NCBI RefSeq assembly: GCF_014384805.1
Contig: NZ_JACRSS010000003.1
Location: 248,001-312,000, forward strand
Direction of reading: 5' to 3'
Length of the DNA: 64,000 nt
DNA from: Guopingia tenuis
GTDB taxonomy: Bacteria; Bacillota; Clostridia; Christensenellales; Christensenellaceae
The number at the start of each line of letters is the position of its first letter. Within the stretch, counting starts at the first letter, position 1. The position numbers were made by a program, and so were the translations under genes. Of the stretch, positions 49,704 through 58,731 are shown in pieces. The notes beneath the pieces were generated by a model that was not told the origin of the DNA, searched no databases, and was given only the letters and a program-made list of their open reading frames with translations.

Positions 49704-50459
49704 TTAAAAGGCGGAAAGCACAGTCAGCAATTCGGGTTCCCCCTCGGTGATGGCAATAGTATTTTCATAATGGGCGGATAATTTTCCGTCCGCCGTATGC
49801 ACCGTCCATCCGTCGTCATCCCAGGTCACCTTTTCAGTTCCCAGGTTGATCATGGGTTCCACCGCAATGGTCATGCCCGCCCGGAGCCTTGGCCCCTTGG
49901 ACTTTCCCGCATAGTTGGGAACATCCGGCGCCTCATGGAGATTCTGCCCCACGCCATGGCCCACCAGCTCCCGCACGACTCCCATTCCATAGGACTCGGC
50001 ATATTCCTGCACGGCCCGGCCGATATCGGACACATGGTTTCCCGCCAGTGCCTGGGCAATTCCCCGGTAGAAGCTCTCCCGGGTCACGTCGATGAGGTTC
50101 TGCGCCTCCGGCGAAATTTTCCCTACCGGCACCGTGCGCGCCATATCTGAATGGTAGCCATGATAGATCGCGCCCAGGTCGATGCTCAGAATATCGCCTT
50201 CTTCCAACCTGCGTTTGCCGGGTATCCCGTGGACGACCTCGTCATTGACGGAAGCGCAGATCGCCCCCGGAAATCCGTTATAACCTTTGAACGACGCCTT
50301 TGCACCGGATTTTGTGATCACTTCGAGAGCGATTTTATCCAGCGCCTTTGTGCTGATGCCCGGGCGCACCGCCGCAACAACCGCCTCCATGGCGGCAACG
50401 GCGATTTTCCCGGACGCCCGCATCTTTTCGATTTCATCCAAAGACTTCAAAATAATCAT
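49704..50459 (-). CDS. map: Methionine aminopeptidase, type I
   Basis: Removes the initiator Met from nascent proteins. Metal ligands sit in SIDLGAIYHGYHSDMART (two Asp), GHGVG (His), and the Glu residues of VEPMIN and HYENTIAI. 251 residues. 3 nt after adk. Confidence 0.97.
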   Translation of the reverse strand: MIILKSLDEIEKMRASGKIAVAAMEAVVAAVRPGISTKALDKIALEVITKSGAKASFKGYNGFPGAICASVNDEVVHGIPGKRRLEEGDILSIDLGAIYHGYHSDMARTVPVGKISPEAQNLIDVTRESFYRGIAQALAGNHVSDIGRAVQEYAESYGMGVVRELVGHGVGQNLHEAPDVPNYAGKSKGPRLRAGMTIAVEPMINLGTEKVTWDDDGWTVHTADGKLSAHYENTIAITEGEPELLTVLSAF

Positions 50460-50462
50460 GTT

Positions 50463-51083
50463 TTACTTTCCGCTTTCCAGCATGGCAGCGACTTCTTCTG
50501 CCACATAGCTGGTAGACTCGCTCACGTCATAGGTATGAACGATGCCCTGCTTATCGTAATATTCGATGAGAGGGGCGGTCTGTTCCATATAGACGTCAAA
50601 CCGCTTCCGCGCCGTAGATTCGTTATCGTCGTCACGGATATACAGTGCGCCGCCGCAGGCATCGCATGTCTCGCCGGAATGCCAGTTGGTGTTGTATACG
50701 GCGCCGCAGTCCCGGCAGATCCTCCGGGAGCAGATCCGTGCCACCACTACATCGGCATCCACCGCCAAATTGATGACCGCATCGATCTTTGCAATTTTAT
50801 CGAGAGCCTTCGCCTGCTCTACAGTGCGGGGAAAGCCATCGAAAAGTACATTTCCGCTGCTCGCTGCCAGGCGCTTTTCCACCATATCGATGATTACCTG
50901 ATCCGGGACCAGCTTTCCTTCATCGATATAGCCCTTCGCCATTTTTCCCAGCTCTGTTCCCTCTTTCATCTCGCTTCTAAGCATATCGCCCGTGGAGAGA
51001 TGATCCAGGGGGAGTTTCTTCTTCAACTCCGCTGCAATGGTGCCTTTTCCCGCTCCGGGAGGCCCTAAAAATATCAGGTTCAT
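50463..51083 (-). CDS. adk: Adenylate kinase
   Basis: Interconverts ATP+AMP and 2 ADP. P-loop GPPGAGKGT (7-15), FDGFPRT, and a zinc-binding lid with two C-x2-C pairs (ICRDCG and TCDACGG), as in Gram-positive enzymes. 206 residues. 15 nt after secY, the usual spc-operon place. Confidence 0.97.
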   Translation of the reverse strand: MNLIFLGPPGAGKGTIAAELKKKLPLDHLSTGDMLRSEMKEGTELGKMAKGYIDEGKLVPDQVIIDMVEKRLAASSGNVLFDGFPRTVEQAKALDKIAKIDAVINLAVDADVVVARICSRRICRDCGAVYNTNWHSGETCDACGGALYIRDDDNESTARKRFDVYMEQTAPLIEYYDKQGIVHTYDVSESTSYVAEEVAAMLESGK

Positions 51084-51098
51084 CGCTTTCCTCCTCTA

Positions 51099-52358
51099 TT
51101 ATTTCAGGAATCCCTTATAGTGACGCATCATCATCTGGCTCTCCAGCTGCTTGGTCGTCTCCAGCGAGACGCTGACCATAATCAGCAGGCTGGTTGCGCC
51201 AAAGGCCGTGTTCATGCCCGACATTGTGGAGAACAGGGTCGGAACCGCTGCCACCAACGCCAGGAAAATGGCGCCAAACAGCGTGATCCGGGAAAGAATG
51301 CGGGCCAGATAATCCGAAGTGGGCCGTCCGGGACGGATGCCCGGGATGAACCCGCCATACTGCTGAATGTTCTTGGACACATCCACCGGGTTAAAGGCGA
51401 TCTGCGCATAGAAATAGGAGAAGAACAGGATCAGCACGAAATAGATGACCGCATAGAGCCAGCTGCCCGTTCCCAGGAAACGATTCACCCAGGAGGCGAA
51501 ACCGCTGTCCGGCACGAACTGGGCAATCATGCCAGGAATCTGCACAAAGGTCATGGCAAAAATCAGCGGCATAACGCCGGACTGGTTGACCTTCATGGGG
51601 ATAAAGGTGGACTGGCCGCCATACTGCTTGCGTCCCACAACCCGCTTCGCATACTGCACGGGGATACGCCGCTCGCCCAGATCCACAAAGGTCAGGGCCG
51701 CGATGATGACGATGGCCGCAATGACAAAAGCCACCAGGATCCACGCGCTGGTGTTTCCGCTGAAAACGTTGGTGCAGAGAGTAATAATCTCTGAAGGGAG
51801 CTTCGCGACGATTCCGATGAAGATCAGCAGGGAGATGCCGTTTCCGATTCCCTTTTCATTGATCCGCTCGCCCAGCCACATAATAAGAGCCGTTCCTGCC
51901 GTCAGGCAGAGGATGATGGTGATATAGTTGAAAATATCCGTGGACTGCACAGCCTGGCTTCCCATGCTCACCAGGATGCCGATGGCCTGCACCAGGCCGA
52001 GGCCTACAGCCAGATACCGGGTAATTCTCCCGATTTTCTTTCTTCCGTCCTCCCCTTCCTTGCTCATGCGTTCCAGAGCTGGAATCGCAATAGTCAGAAG
52101 GTTCATGATAATGGAAGCGTTGATATACGGGATAACGCCCAGAGCAAAGATGGACATATTCTGCAGGCCGCCGCCCGAGAACACATTCAGGAACCCCAGC
52201 AGGCTATAGTTCTCCACCTGCGAAGCAATATACGCCGCATTCGTGCCCGGGACGGGAATTACACATCCCAGGCGATAGATCAAAAGAATGAACAGCGTGT
52301 ATAGAATCTTTTTTCTTAAGTCTGCTATCTTCCAAGCATTTCCCAAGACCTTAAACAT
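51099..52358 (-). CDS. secY: Preprotein translocase subunit SecY
   Basis: 419 residues, ten transmembrane helices. N-terminal RLGCVIPVPGTN, the plug region SGGGLQNMSIFALGV, and FIPGIRPGRPTSDYL between helices. The ATG overlaps the rplO stop by 1 nt (TAATG). Confidence 0.98.
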   Translation of the reverse strand: MFKVLGNAWKIADLRKKILYTLFILLIYRLGCVIPVPGTNAAYIASQVENYSLLGFLNVFSGGGLQNMSIFALGVIPYINASIIMNLLTIAIPALERMSKEGEDGRKKIGRITRYLAVGLGLVQAIGILVSMGSQAVQSTDIFNYITIILCLTAGTALIMWLGERINEKGIGNGISLLIFIGIVAKLPSEIITLCTNVFSGNTSAWILVAFVIAAIVIIAALTFVDLGERRIPVQYAKRVVGRKQYGGQSTFIPMKVNQSGVMPLIFAMTFVQIPGMIAQFVPDSGFASWVNRFLGTGSWLYAVIYFVLILFFSYFYAQIAFNPVDVSKNIQQYGGFIPGIRPGRPTSDYLARILSRITLFGAIFLALVAAVPTLFSTMSGMNTAFGATSLLIMVSVSLETTKQLESQMMMRHYKGFLK

Positions 52359-52801
52359 TATTCGGTCACCTCAGCAGTCCCCCCCGCGGCAACGATCTTT
52401 TCCTGCGCGGACTTTGTGAATTTGGCGGCTTTGACATTGAGCTTTTTCGTCAGCTCGCCGTTCCCCAGAATTTTCAGGCCGTCGTTCACCTTCTTGATGA
52501 AGTTGATCTCCTTCAAGAATTCCGCCGTAATCTCGGTTCCATCCTCGAATACATTCAGGTCTTCCACGTTGACGGTGGTGTAAACTGTTGCAAAGATGTT
52601 GGTGAAGCCTCTCTTGGGAAGCCGTCTCGAAAGGGGCATCTGGCCGCCTTCAAAACCGGGGCGAACACCGCCGCCGCTTCTGGATTTCTGGCCCTTCTGG
52701 CCGCGGGCGGAAGTTTTTCCCAGGCCCGAACCAGAGCCTCTGCCGACTCTTTTGGGAGCTTTTCTCGCGCCGGGAGCGCTCGTCAGTTCATGGAGTTTCA
52801 T
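52358..52801 (-). CDS. rplO: 50S ribosomal protein L15
   Basis: 147 residues: KRVGRGSGSGLGKTSARGQK near the start, then GFEGGQMPLSRRLPKRGFTN. 13 nt after rpmD; coupled to secY. Confidence 0.97.
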   Translation of the reverse strand: MKLHELTSAPGARKAPKRVGRGSGSGLGKTSARGQKGQKSRSGGGVRPGFEGGQMPLSRRLPKRGFTNIFATVYTTVNVEDLNVFEDGTEITAEFLKEINFIKKVNDGLKILGNGELTKKLNVKAAKFTKSAQEKIVAAGGTAEVTE

Positions 52802-52814
52802 AAAGCTTCCCTCC

Positions 52815-52994
52815 TTATACTTCTTCTACCGATACCAGATGCTTCACCTTGAAGATCATGCCTCTGATCGGTGCGTTGTCTTCCTTGACGACCGTGGACT
52901 GGAGCTTCCGGAGGCCCAGAGCTCTCACGGTGTCTTTCTGATCCTGCGGGCAGCCGATGGTGCTCTTCACGAGCTTGATTTTTAACTGTGCCAT
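52815..52994 (-). CDS. rpmD: 50S ribosomal protein L30
   Basis: 59 residues: AQLKIKLVKSTIGCPQDQKD, then VRALGLRKLQSTVVKEDNA, the typical L30 core. 13 nt after the rpsE stop region, GGGGGTAGCAAATC before the ATG. Confidence 0.95.
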   Translation of the reverse strand: MAQLKIKLVKSTIGCPQDQKDTVRALGLRKLQSTVVKEDNAPIRGMIFKVKHLVSVEEV

Positions 52995-53008
52995 GATTTG
53001 CTACCCCC

Positions 53009-53506
53009 TTACTGCAATTCTTCCAGGCTCACGCCCCGCAGCCGCGCCACCTGCGCCGCCGTCTTTAACTGCTTCAGGCCTTCGATGGTGGCCTTTACGC
53101 AGTTGATGGGGTTGTTGGAGCCATAGGACTTGGTCCGGATATCCTTCACGCCGGCCAGTTCCAGCACCGCGCGGGCATGGCCGCCGGCCAGAACGCCGGT
53201 ACCTTCCTGAGCGGGCATCATGAGAACCTGGCCCTTGCCAAACTTTCCGATGACTTCGTGAGGAATTGTGGTTCCCTTGGTGGGGACCTCGATCATCTGC
53301 CGTTTCGCGCTTTCCACCGCTTTGCGGATCGCTTCGGGGATTTCGGCTGCTTTGCCCATGCCGCATCCCACATGGCCGTTTTCATCGCCAACGACGACCA
53401 GCGCAGAGAAGCGCATGTTGCGGCCGCCCTTTACCGTTTTGGCTACGCGGTTTACGGCTACAAGCTTTTCTTTTAAATCCAGTGTACTGGCATCAATGCG
53501 TTGCAA
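53009..53506 (-). CDS. rpsE: 30S ribosomal protein S5
   Basis: 165 residues: KEKLVAVNRVAKTVKGGRNM, FSALVVVGDENGHVGCGMGK, PTKGTTIPHEVIGKFG. 14 nt after rplR. Confidence 0.98.
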   Translation of the reverse strand: MQRIDASTLDLKEKLVAVNRVAKTVKGGRNMRFSALVVVGDENGHVGCGMGKAAEIPEAIRKAVESAKRQMIEVPTKGTTIPHEVIGKFGKGQVLMMPAQEGTGVLAGGHARAVLELAGVKDIRTKSYGSNNPINCVKATIEGLKQLKTAAQVARLRGVSLEELQ

Positions 53507-53520
53507 CTTTCAAACCCTCC

Positions 53521-53889
53521 TTATAACTTCAGACCGGCTTCTCTGGCGCCGTCTGCAACCTGAGCGACCCGGCCGGTGTAGACATAGCCACCACGGTCAA
53601 AGACCACTTCCTTGATTCCTTTTTCCAGAGCCTTCTTCGCCGCGGTTTCGCCCACGATCTTGGAGGCTTCTTTCTTCGTCTTATCCGCGATCACTCCCGC
53701 CAGATCCTTGTCAAGCGTGGATGCCGCGACGAGGGTGTTGCCCGCAACGTCGTCAATCACCTGCACATAGATGTTGTTCAGGCTTCTGTATACGCACATT
53801 CTGGGACGCTCTGCCGTTCCGCTCACTTTGTTGCGGATGCGCTGGTGACGTCCTTTACGGATTGCATTTTTATCTACTTTTTTAATCAT
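53521..53889 (-). CDS. rplR: 50S ribosomal protein L18
   Basis: 122 residues: RKGRHQRIRNKVSGTAERPR, LNNIYVQVIDDVAGNTLVAA, FDRGGYVYTGRVAQVADGAR. 18 nt after rplF. Confidence 0.98.
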   Translation of the reverse strand: MIKKVDKNAIRKGRHQRIRNKVSGTAERPRMCVYRSLNNIYVQVIDDVAGNTLVAASTLDKDLAGVIADKTKKEASKIVGETAAKKALEKGIKEVVFDRGGYVYTGRVAQVADGAREAGLKL

Positions 53890-53907
53890 ACCTTAAAGAA
53901 CCTCCCC

Positions 53908-54447
53908 TTACATTCCAGACTTGCCTTCTTTGCGGCGCACATATTCGCCCTTATAGCGGATACCCTTGCCCTTATACGGCTCAGGCGACCGGACGGCGCG
54001 AATGTTTGCAGCCACCTGCCCAACCTGCTGTTTGTCGATTCCCTTGACGATGATCGCCGTCTGGGAGGGAACCTCAAATTTGATGCCCTCCGGCTGTTCG
54101 ATCTCTACCGGATGGGAATAGCCCATGTTCAGCACCAGCTTTTTGCCGGAAAGCTGCGCACGGTATCCAACGCCGATGATCTCCAGTTCCTTCGCGAATT
54201 CCTCGTGAACGCCCTTGACCATGTTGGCGATGAGTGCTCTTGTCAAACCATGGAGTGCTTTATGCTGTTTTTTGTCCGACGGACGGGATACGGTGATCAC
54301 ATTGCCGTCGATGTTGATTTCCATGTCGCCGCTGAACGCTTGGGACAGCTCACCCTTGGGTCCTTTCACCTTAAGTACGTTTCCGCTTTCCAGGGAAGCG
54401 GTCACGCCGGCAGGCAGCTCGACAGGAAGTTTACCTATTCTAGACAT
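53908..54447 (-). CDS. rplF: 50S ribosomal protein L6
   Basis: 179 residues: MSRIGKLPVELPAGV, VKGPKGELSQAF, and the C-terminal PEPYKGKGIRYKGEYVRRKE. 40 nt after rpsH. Confidence 0.98.
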   Translation of the reverse strand: MSRIGKLPVELPAGVTASLESGNVLKVKGPKGELSQAFSGDMEINIDGNVITVSRPSDKKQHKALHGLTRALIANMVKGVHEEFAKELEIIGVGYRAQLSGKKLVLNMGYSHPVEIEQPEGIKFEVPSQTAIIVKGIDKQQVGQVAANIRAVRSPEPYKGKGIRYKGEYVRRKEGKSGM

Positions 54448-54487
54448 ATCTTCTCCTTGTTCCTCTCTTGTGGTCTATGAAGCGATC

Positions 54488-54886
54488 CTACCAGATGTAG
54501 GCCAAAACTTCTCCGCCCACAGAATTTTTTCTAGCCTCAGCGTCCGTGATGACGCCCTTGGATGTGGAAATAATGGCGATTCCCAGGCCGCCCAGCACCT
54601 TGGGCACCTGATCTTTTCTCGCATAAACGCGAAGGCCGGGCCGGCTGATCTTTTTGAGCCCCGAGATCACCCGTTCTCCGTTTGCGCCATATTTCAGTTT
54701 CACGCGCAGGGTTCCCTGCACGCCGTCTTCAATGAGTTCGCAGCCTTTGATGAAGCCTTCCTTCAAAAGGATTTTCGCGATGGACATCTTCATCTTGGAA
54801 GCGGGCATATCCACGACTTCTTTTTTTACCACCAAAGCATTGCGAATGCGTGTAAGCATATCCGCTACCGGATCCGTAACTGGCAT
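54488..54886 (-). CDS. rpsH: 30S ribosomal protein S8
   Basis: 132 residues: DPVADMLTRIRNALVVKKE, then the RNA-binding end GIAIISTSKGVITDAEARK. 32 nt after the S14 gene. Confidence 0.98.
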   Translation of the reverse strand: MPVTDPVADMLTRIRNALVVKKEVVDMPASKMKMSIAKILLKEGFIKGCELIEDGVQGTLRVKLKYGANGERVISGLKKISRPGLRVYARKDQVPKVLGGLGIAIISTSKGVITDAEARKNSVGGEVLAYIW

Positions 54887-54918
54887 TTCCTTGTTCCTCC
54901 TCTTTTCAAAAGTGCTTC

Positions 54919-55104
54919 TTACCAGCTTGCCTTTCTCACACCGGGGATCTGTCCACGGTAAGCAAGCTCACGAAAACAAATACGGCAAATGCCATATTTT
55001 CTAAGCACGGAATGAGGGCGCCCGCAAATGCGGCATCTGGTGTAATTCCGCGTGGAGAATTTCGACCCTCTCTGCTGCTTTAAAATCATGCTTTTCTTAG
55101 CCAC
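54919..55104 (-). CDS. rpsN: 30S ribosomal protein S14, zinc form (type Z)
   Basis: 61 residues with the C-x2-C...C-x2-C zinc site CRICGRPHSVLRKYGICRIC and the end GQIPGVRKASW. This short zinc form is the standard one in Firmicute spc operons. 15 nt after rplE. Confidence 0.97.
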   Translation of the reverse strand: MAKKSMILKQQRGSKFSTRNYTRCRICGRPHSVLRKYGICRICFRELAYRGQIPGVRKASW

Positions 55105-55119
55105 TTTGCCTGTTCCTCC

Positions 55120-55659
55120 TTATTTCTTGAAAGGCATGCCCATGAACGAAAGAAGTTCGCGGGCCTCTTCGTCGGTGTTCGCGGTGGTGACGATGATGAT
55201 ATCCATGCCGCGCACCTTCTCGACCTTGTCATAATCAATTTCGGGGAACACCAGCTGTTCTTTGAATCCCATGGCGAAGTTGCCCCGGCCGTCAAAAGAT
55301 TTGGGGGAGAGTCCCCGGAAATCCCGGACGCGGGGGATCGCGATGCTGATGAGTTTATCGACGAATTCATACATCCGGTCGCCGCGCAGCGTCACTTTGG
55401 CGCCGATCTTCATGCCCTCGCGGACCTTGAAGTTTGCCACCGAGTGGCGCGCCACCGTCACAACCGGCTTCTGGCCGGAGATAATCGAAAGTTCTTCCAG
55501 AGCTGAATCGAGGCCTTTGGGGTTGTCTTTAATATCACCCATGCCCATGTTGATCACGACTTTTTCCAGTTTCGGAACTTGCATGATGTTTTTATAGCTA
55601 AATTTCTGCATCATGGCAGGAATGATCTCTGCTTTGTAAGTATCCTTTAATCTAGGCAA
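55120..55659 (-). CDS. rplE: 50S ribosomal protein L5
   Basis: 179 residues: PKLEKVVINMGMGD, KPVVTVARHSVANFKVREGM, GMDIIIVTTANTDEEARELL. 20 nt after rplX. Confidence 0.98.
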   Translation of the reverse strand: MPRLKDTYKAEIIPAMMQKFSYKNIMQVPKLEKVVINMGMGDIKDNPKGLDSALEELSIISGQKPVVTVARHSVANFKVREGMKIGAKVTLRGDRMYEFVDKLISIAIPRVRDFRGLSPKSFDGRGNFAMGFKEQLVFPEIDYDKVEKVRGMDIIIVTTANTDEEARELLSFMGMPFKK

Positions 55660-55679
55660 TGTTCTTTCCTCCTTTCAGC

Positions 55680-56003
55680 TTATTTATCCAAGATTTCGCC
55701 GCACTTCTTGCAGAAGCGGACTTTCTTGCCATCGTCCAGGACCTTTTTGCCTGTCCGGGTGGCCTTGTTGCACTTGGGGCACTGGAGCATCACGTTGGAA
55801 GCGTCGATGACGTTTTCCTGGTGGATGATGCCGCCGGGATCCGACTGGCCCTGGGCTTTCTTATGCTTTGTCACGACGTTCACGCCGCCAACCAGCACCT
55901 TGCCCTTGGCCGGATAGGCTTCCATCACCTTTCCGCTCTTGCCCTTGTCTTTTCCTGTAATAACGACGACCGTGTCGTCCTTTTTAACATGCAATTTTGT
56001 CAT
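55680..56003 (-). CDS. rplX: 50S ribosomal protein L24
   Basis: 107 residues: KOW core DDTVVVITGKDKGKSGKVME, and GGIIHQENVIDASNVML. The C-terminus carries two C-x2-C pairs (CPKCNKA and CKKCGE), a zinc-ribbon-like tail frequent in Clostridia. Confidence 0.97.
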   Translation of the reverse strand: MTKLHVKKDDTVVVITGKDKGKSGKVMEAYPAKGKVLVGGVNVVTKHKKAQGQSDPGGIIHQENVIDASNVMLQCPKCNKATRTGKKVLDDGKKVRFCKKCGEILDK

Positions 56004-56022
56004 ATGAACGAACCTGCCTTCC

Positions 56023-56391
56023 TTAAAGTACTTCGGGGGCCAGAGACACGATCTTCATATAATCCTTGTCTCTCAGTTCCCGAGCAACAGGCCCAAAGAT
56101 ACGCGTTCCTCTCGGCTGTTTGTTCGCGTCGATGATGACTGCCGCGTTTTCGTCAAATTTGATATAGGAACCATCCGGTCTTCTGACGCCCTTCACGCTG
56201 CGAACTACAACCGCTTTGACAACGTCTTTTTTCTTAACAACACCGCCGGGGGTAGCCGTTTTCACCGAAGCTACGATCACATCGCCGATGTTAGCCGTCC
56301 GTTTCATCGAACCGCCAAGCACCTTGATGCACTGCACAATTTTCGCCCCGGAGTTGTCAGCTACTTTTAAACGTGTTTGTGGCTGAATCAT
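56023..56391 (-). CDS. rplN: 50S ribosomal protein L14
   Basis: 122 residues: MIQPQTRLKVADNSGAKIVQ, GDVIVASVKTATPGGVVKKK, GTRIFGPVARELRDKDYMKI. 21 nt after rpsQ. Confidence 0.98.
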   Translation of the reverse strand: MIQPQTRLKVADNSGAKIVQCIKVLGGSMKRTANIGDVIVASVKTATPGGVVKKKDVVKAVVVRSVKGVRRPDGSYIKFDENAAVIIDANKQPRGTRIFGPVARELRDKDYMKIVSLAPEVL

Positions 56392-56412
56392 AATGTTCTC
56401 TCCTTTGCTTTC

Positions 56413-56676
56413 CTACTTGGCTTTCTCAATAATCTCAACGAGTCTCCAGTTTTTATCCTTGCTCAACGGACGCGTTTCCATAATTTTTACGGTATCGCCG
56501 ATGCCGCATTCATTATTTTCATCGTGTGCCTTGAACTTCTTCGAATAGTTCACGGTTTTCTTATATAAAGGATGTTTCTTCTTGGTTTTTACCGCAACTA
56601 CGATTGTTTTATCCATCTTATCGCTGACAACCTGGCCGATCCGGGTTTTGCGAAGATTTCTTGCTTGTTCTTCCAC
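56413..56676 (-). CDS. rpsQ: 30S ribosomal protein S17
   Basis: 87 residues: NLRKTRIGQVVSDKMDKTIV and HPLYKKTVNYSKKFKAHDEN. The start is GTG at 56676, 6 nt after AAAGGAGA; the frame's upstream TTG (56694) lies ahead of that site and would add six residues. Confidence 0.95.
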   Translation of the reverse strand: MEEQARNLRKTRIGQVVSDKMDKTIVVAVKTKKKHPLYKKTVNYSKKFKAHDENNECGIGDTVKIMETRPLSKDKNWRLVEIIEKAK

Positions 56677-56696
56677 GGAAGCTCTCCTTTCCAAAC

Positions 56697-56906
56697 TTAT
56701 TTAGCAGCCTTCAGCTCGCGCTCTTTCAAAATGGTCTTGACGCGCGCGATGTCTTTCTTGACTTCCCGAATGCTCAAGGGGTTTCCCAGCTGGCCGGTGG
56801 CTTTCTGGAAACGCAGGTTGAAAAACTCGGTTTTCAGGTCGACGAGCTTCTGTTCCAGCTCGTGATCCGCCATTTCATGAAATTGCTTAGCCTTCAACTT
56901 GCTCAC
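56697..56906 (-). CDS. rpmC: 50S ribosomal protein L29
   Basis: 69 residues, two-helix protein: ELEQKLVDLKTEFFNLRFQK, ATGQLGNPLSIREVKKDIAR. Its first 20 nt overlap the end of rplP, a coupling seen in many Firmicutes. Confidence 0.97.
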   Translation of the reverse strand: MSKLKAKQFHEMADHELEQKLVDLKTEFFNLRFQKATGQLGNPLSIREVKKDIARVKTILKERELKAAK

Positions 56907-57324
56907 CGCCTTCCTCAGTTTCTTTCTTCACAAATTTCCATTTGATGGGCAGCTTGTGGCCGGCGAGGCGCAGAGCTTCTCTTGCGGTTTCCTCGCTCAC
57001 GCCCGCGATTTCAAACAGCACGCGGCCGGGCTTCACAACGGCAACCCAGTATTCCGGAGAACCTTTTCCGCTTCCCATCCGGGTTTCCGCGGGTTTTTCC
57101 GTAACCGGCTTGTCGGGGAAGATCTTGATCCAGACCTGTCCGCCTCTCTTTATGTAACGAGTCATGGCAACACGGGCAGCCTCGATCTGGTTGGATTTGA
57201 TCCAGCCCGGCTCGGTGGCCGCGATTCCATACTGACCGTATGTCACGGTGTTGCCGCGCATCGCTTTGCCCTTCATGCGGCCGCGGTGCACTCTTCTACG
57301 CTTGACTCTTTTTGGCATTAACAT
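56887..57324 (-). CDS. rplP: 50S ribosomal protein L16
   Basis: 145 residues: MLMPKRVKRRRVHRGRMKGK, KPAETRMGSGKGSPEYWVAV. AGGAGG lies 8 nt before the ATG at 57324; its first 29 nt overlap the rpsC end, so rpsC is slightly extended. Confidence 0.97.
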   Translation of the reverse strand: MLMPKRVKRRRVHRGRMKGKAMRGNTVTYGQYGIAATEPGWIKSNQIEAARVAMTRYIKRGGQVWIKIFPDKPVTEKPAETRMGSGKGSPEYWVAVVKPGRVLFEIAGVSEETAREALRLAGHKLPIKWKFVKKETEEGGEQVEG

Positions 57325-58018
57325 GTTTTCTGCCTCCTTCCGGTGCTTTTCTTCCCTCGTTAGCGGCCTTTGCCCGCTCTTTCAAGGGGTTGTTCAGGAT
57401 CTCGCCCTTATAGGCCCAAACCTTGACGCCGATGCGTCCATAGGTGGTGTGGGCTTCGGCAAAACCATAGTCGATGTCCGCGCGAATGGTCTGCAGCGGA
57501 ATGGAACCCTCGTGATACTGCTCGGTGCGGGCGATTTCCGCGCCGCCCAGACGGCCCGAGGTCATGATTTTGATACCCTTTAATCCGGCTTTCATGGAGC
57601 GGCCGATGGCCTGCTTCATAGCGCGGCGGAAGGAGATCCGGCGCTCCAGCTGGCCTGCAACGTTCTCAGCGATAAGCTGCGCGTCCAGATCCGGCCGGCG
57701 GACTTCCATGATGTTGACGACAACGTTTTTGCCGGTGAGCTTCAAAAGCTCGGCCTTCAAAACGTCAATCCCCGTGCCGCCCTTGCCGATAACGATGCCG
57801 GGCTTGGCGGTATAGATGCTCACAGAGACCTTGTTGGCTGCGCGCTCGATCTCGATTTTGGAGATGCCGGCAGCAAACAGCTTTTCTTTCAGATATTTAC
57901 GGATCTTGTCATCCTCAACCAGGTAGTCGGAGAAAGTTCCCTTCTTCGCTACCCAGCGGGAATCCCAATCCTTGATTACACCAACTCTAAATCCGTGCGG
58001 ATGTACTTTTTGGCCCAT
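57296..58018 (-). CDS. rpsC: 30S ribosomal protein S3
   Basis: 240 residues: MGQKVHPHGFRVGVIKDWDS, KH domain GKGGTGIDVLKAELLKLTGK, and VWAYKGEI near the C-terminus. 1 nt after rplV. Confidence 0.98.
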   Translation of the reverse strand: MGQKVHPHGFRVGVIKDWDSRWVAKKGTFSDYLVEDDKIRKYLKEKLFAAGISKIEIERAANKVSVSIYTAKPGIVIGKGGTGIDVLKAELLKLTGKNVVVNIMEVRRPDLDAQLIAENVAGQLERRISFRRAMKQAIGRSMKAGLKGIKIMTSGRLGGAEIARTEQYHEGSIPLQTIRADIDYGFAEAHTTYGRIGVKVWAYKGEILNNPLKERAKAANEGRKAPEGGRKHVNAKKSQA

Positions 58019-58019
58019 C

Positions 58020-58415
58020 TTAAACCTCCTCCTTAACCTCGCCTAAAATGATTGTGATATGGCTGGTTCTCTTGCGGATTCTCGTCGCTCTTCCCTGCGC
58101 ACGGGGCCGGAACCGCCGGAGCGTCGGGCCTTGATCCGCGTATGCTTCTGCAACATACAGGCTGTCTTTTACCATATCCAGGTTGTTTTCCGCGTTGGCC
58201 ACGGCGCTGTCCAGCACCTTGATGACCGGCTCGCTGGCCGCCTTGGGCGTGTTCAGAAGGATCGCCCGCGCTTCGCCAACCTGTTTGCCGCGGATCAGGT
58301 CGATGACAACCTTCACCTTTCTGGAGGAAATACGCACATATTTTGCCACTGCACGAGGCCGCTTATCTTTATTTTCACGTCTCTTGAGACTCTTTTCTCT
58401 CTCGCGTGTTGCCAT
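58020..58415 (-). CDS. rplV: 50S ribosomal protein L22
   Basis: 131 residues; an N-terminal basic extension (about 1-20) precedes the core AVAKYVRISSRKVKVVIDLI. The beta-hairpin RRFRPRAQGRATRIRKRTSH lines the exit tunnel. Confidence 0.97.
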   Translation of the reverse strand: MATREREKSLKRRENKDKRPRAVAKYVRISSRKVKVVIDLIRGKQVGEARAILLNTPKAASEPVIKVLDSAVANAENNLDMVKDSLYVAEAYADQGPTLRRFRPRAQGRATRIRKRTSHITIILGEVKEEV

Positions 58416-58431
58416 TCTCTACTCTCCTCCC

Positions 58432-58704
58432 TTATCTGGACGATTTCTCGCCTGCATGCCCCCGGAAGGTACGGGTGGGGGCGAACTCGCCCAGCTTGTG
58501 TCCAACCATATCCTCGGTGACATACACCGGAACAAATTTTCTGCCGTCATGTACTGCGATGGTGTGGGCTACCATATCCGGGAAGATTGTGGAAGCACGG
58601 GACCATGTTTTCAGCACTTTTTTCTCATTCTTCTCGTTCATCTCCTGAATTCTCTTCAGCAGCTTTTCATGAACGAAAGGTCCTTTTTTAACTGACCTGC
58701 TCAT
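58432..58704 (-). CDS. rpsS: 30S ribosomal protein S19
   Basis: 90 residues: MSRSVKKGPFVHEKLLKRIQ, then WSRASTIFPDMVAHTIAVHD and GHKLGEFAPTRTFRGHAGE. 27 nt after rplB. Confidence 0.98.
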   Translation of the reverse strand: MSRSVKKGPFVHEKLLKRIQEMNEKNEKKVLKTWSRASTIFPDMVAHTIAVHDGRKFVPVYVTEDMVGHKLGEFAPTRTFRGHAGEKSSR

Positions 58705-58731
58705 TATTTACACTCCTTCCTGTCTGGCGCC

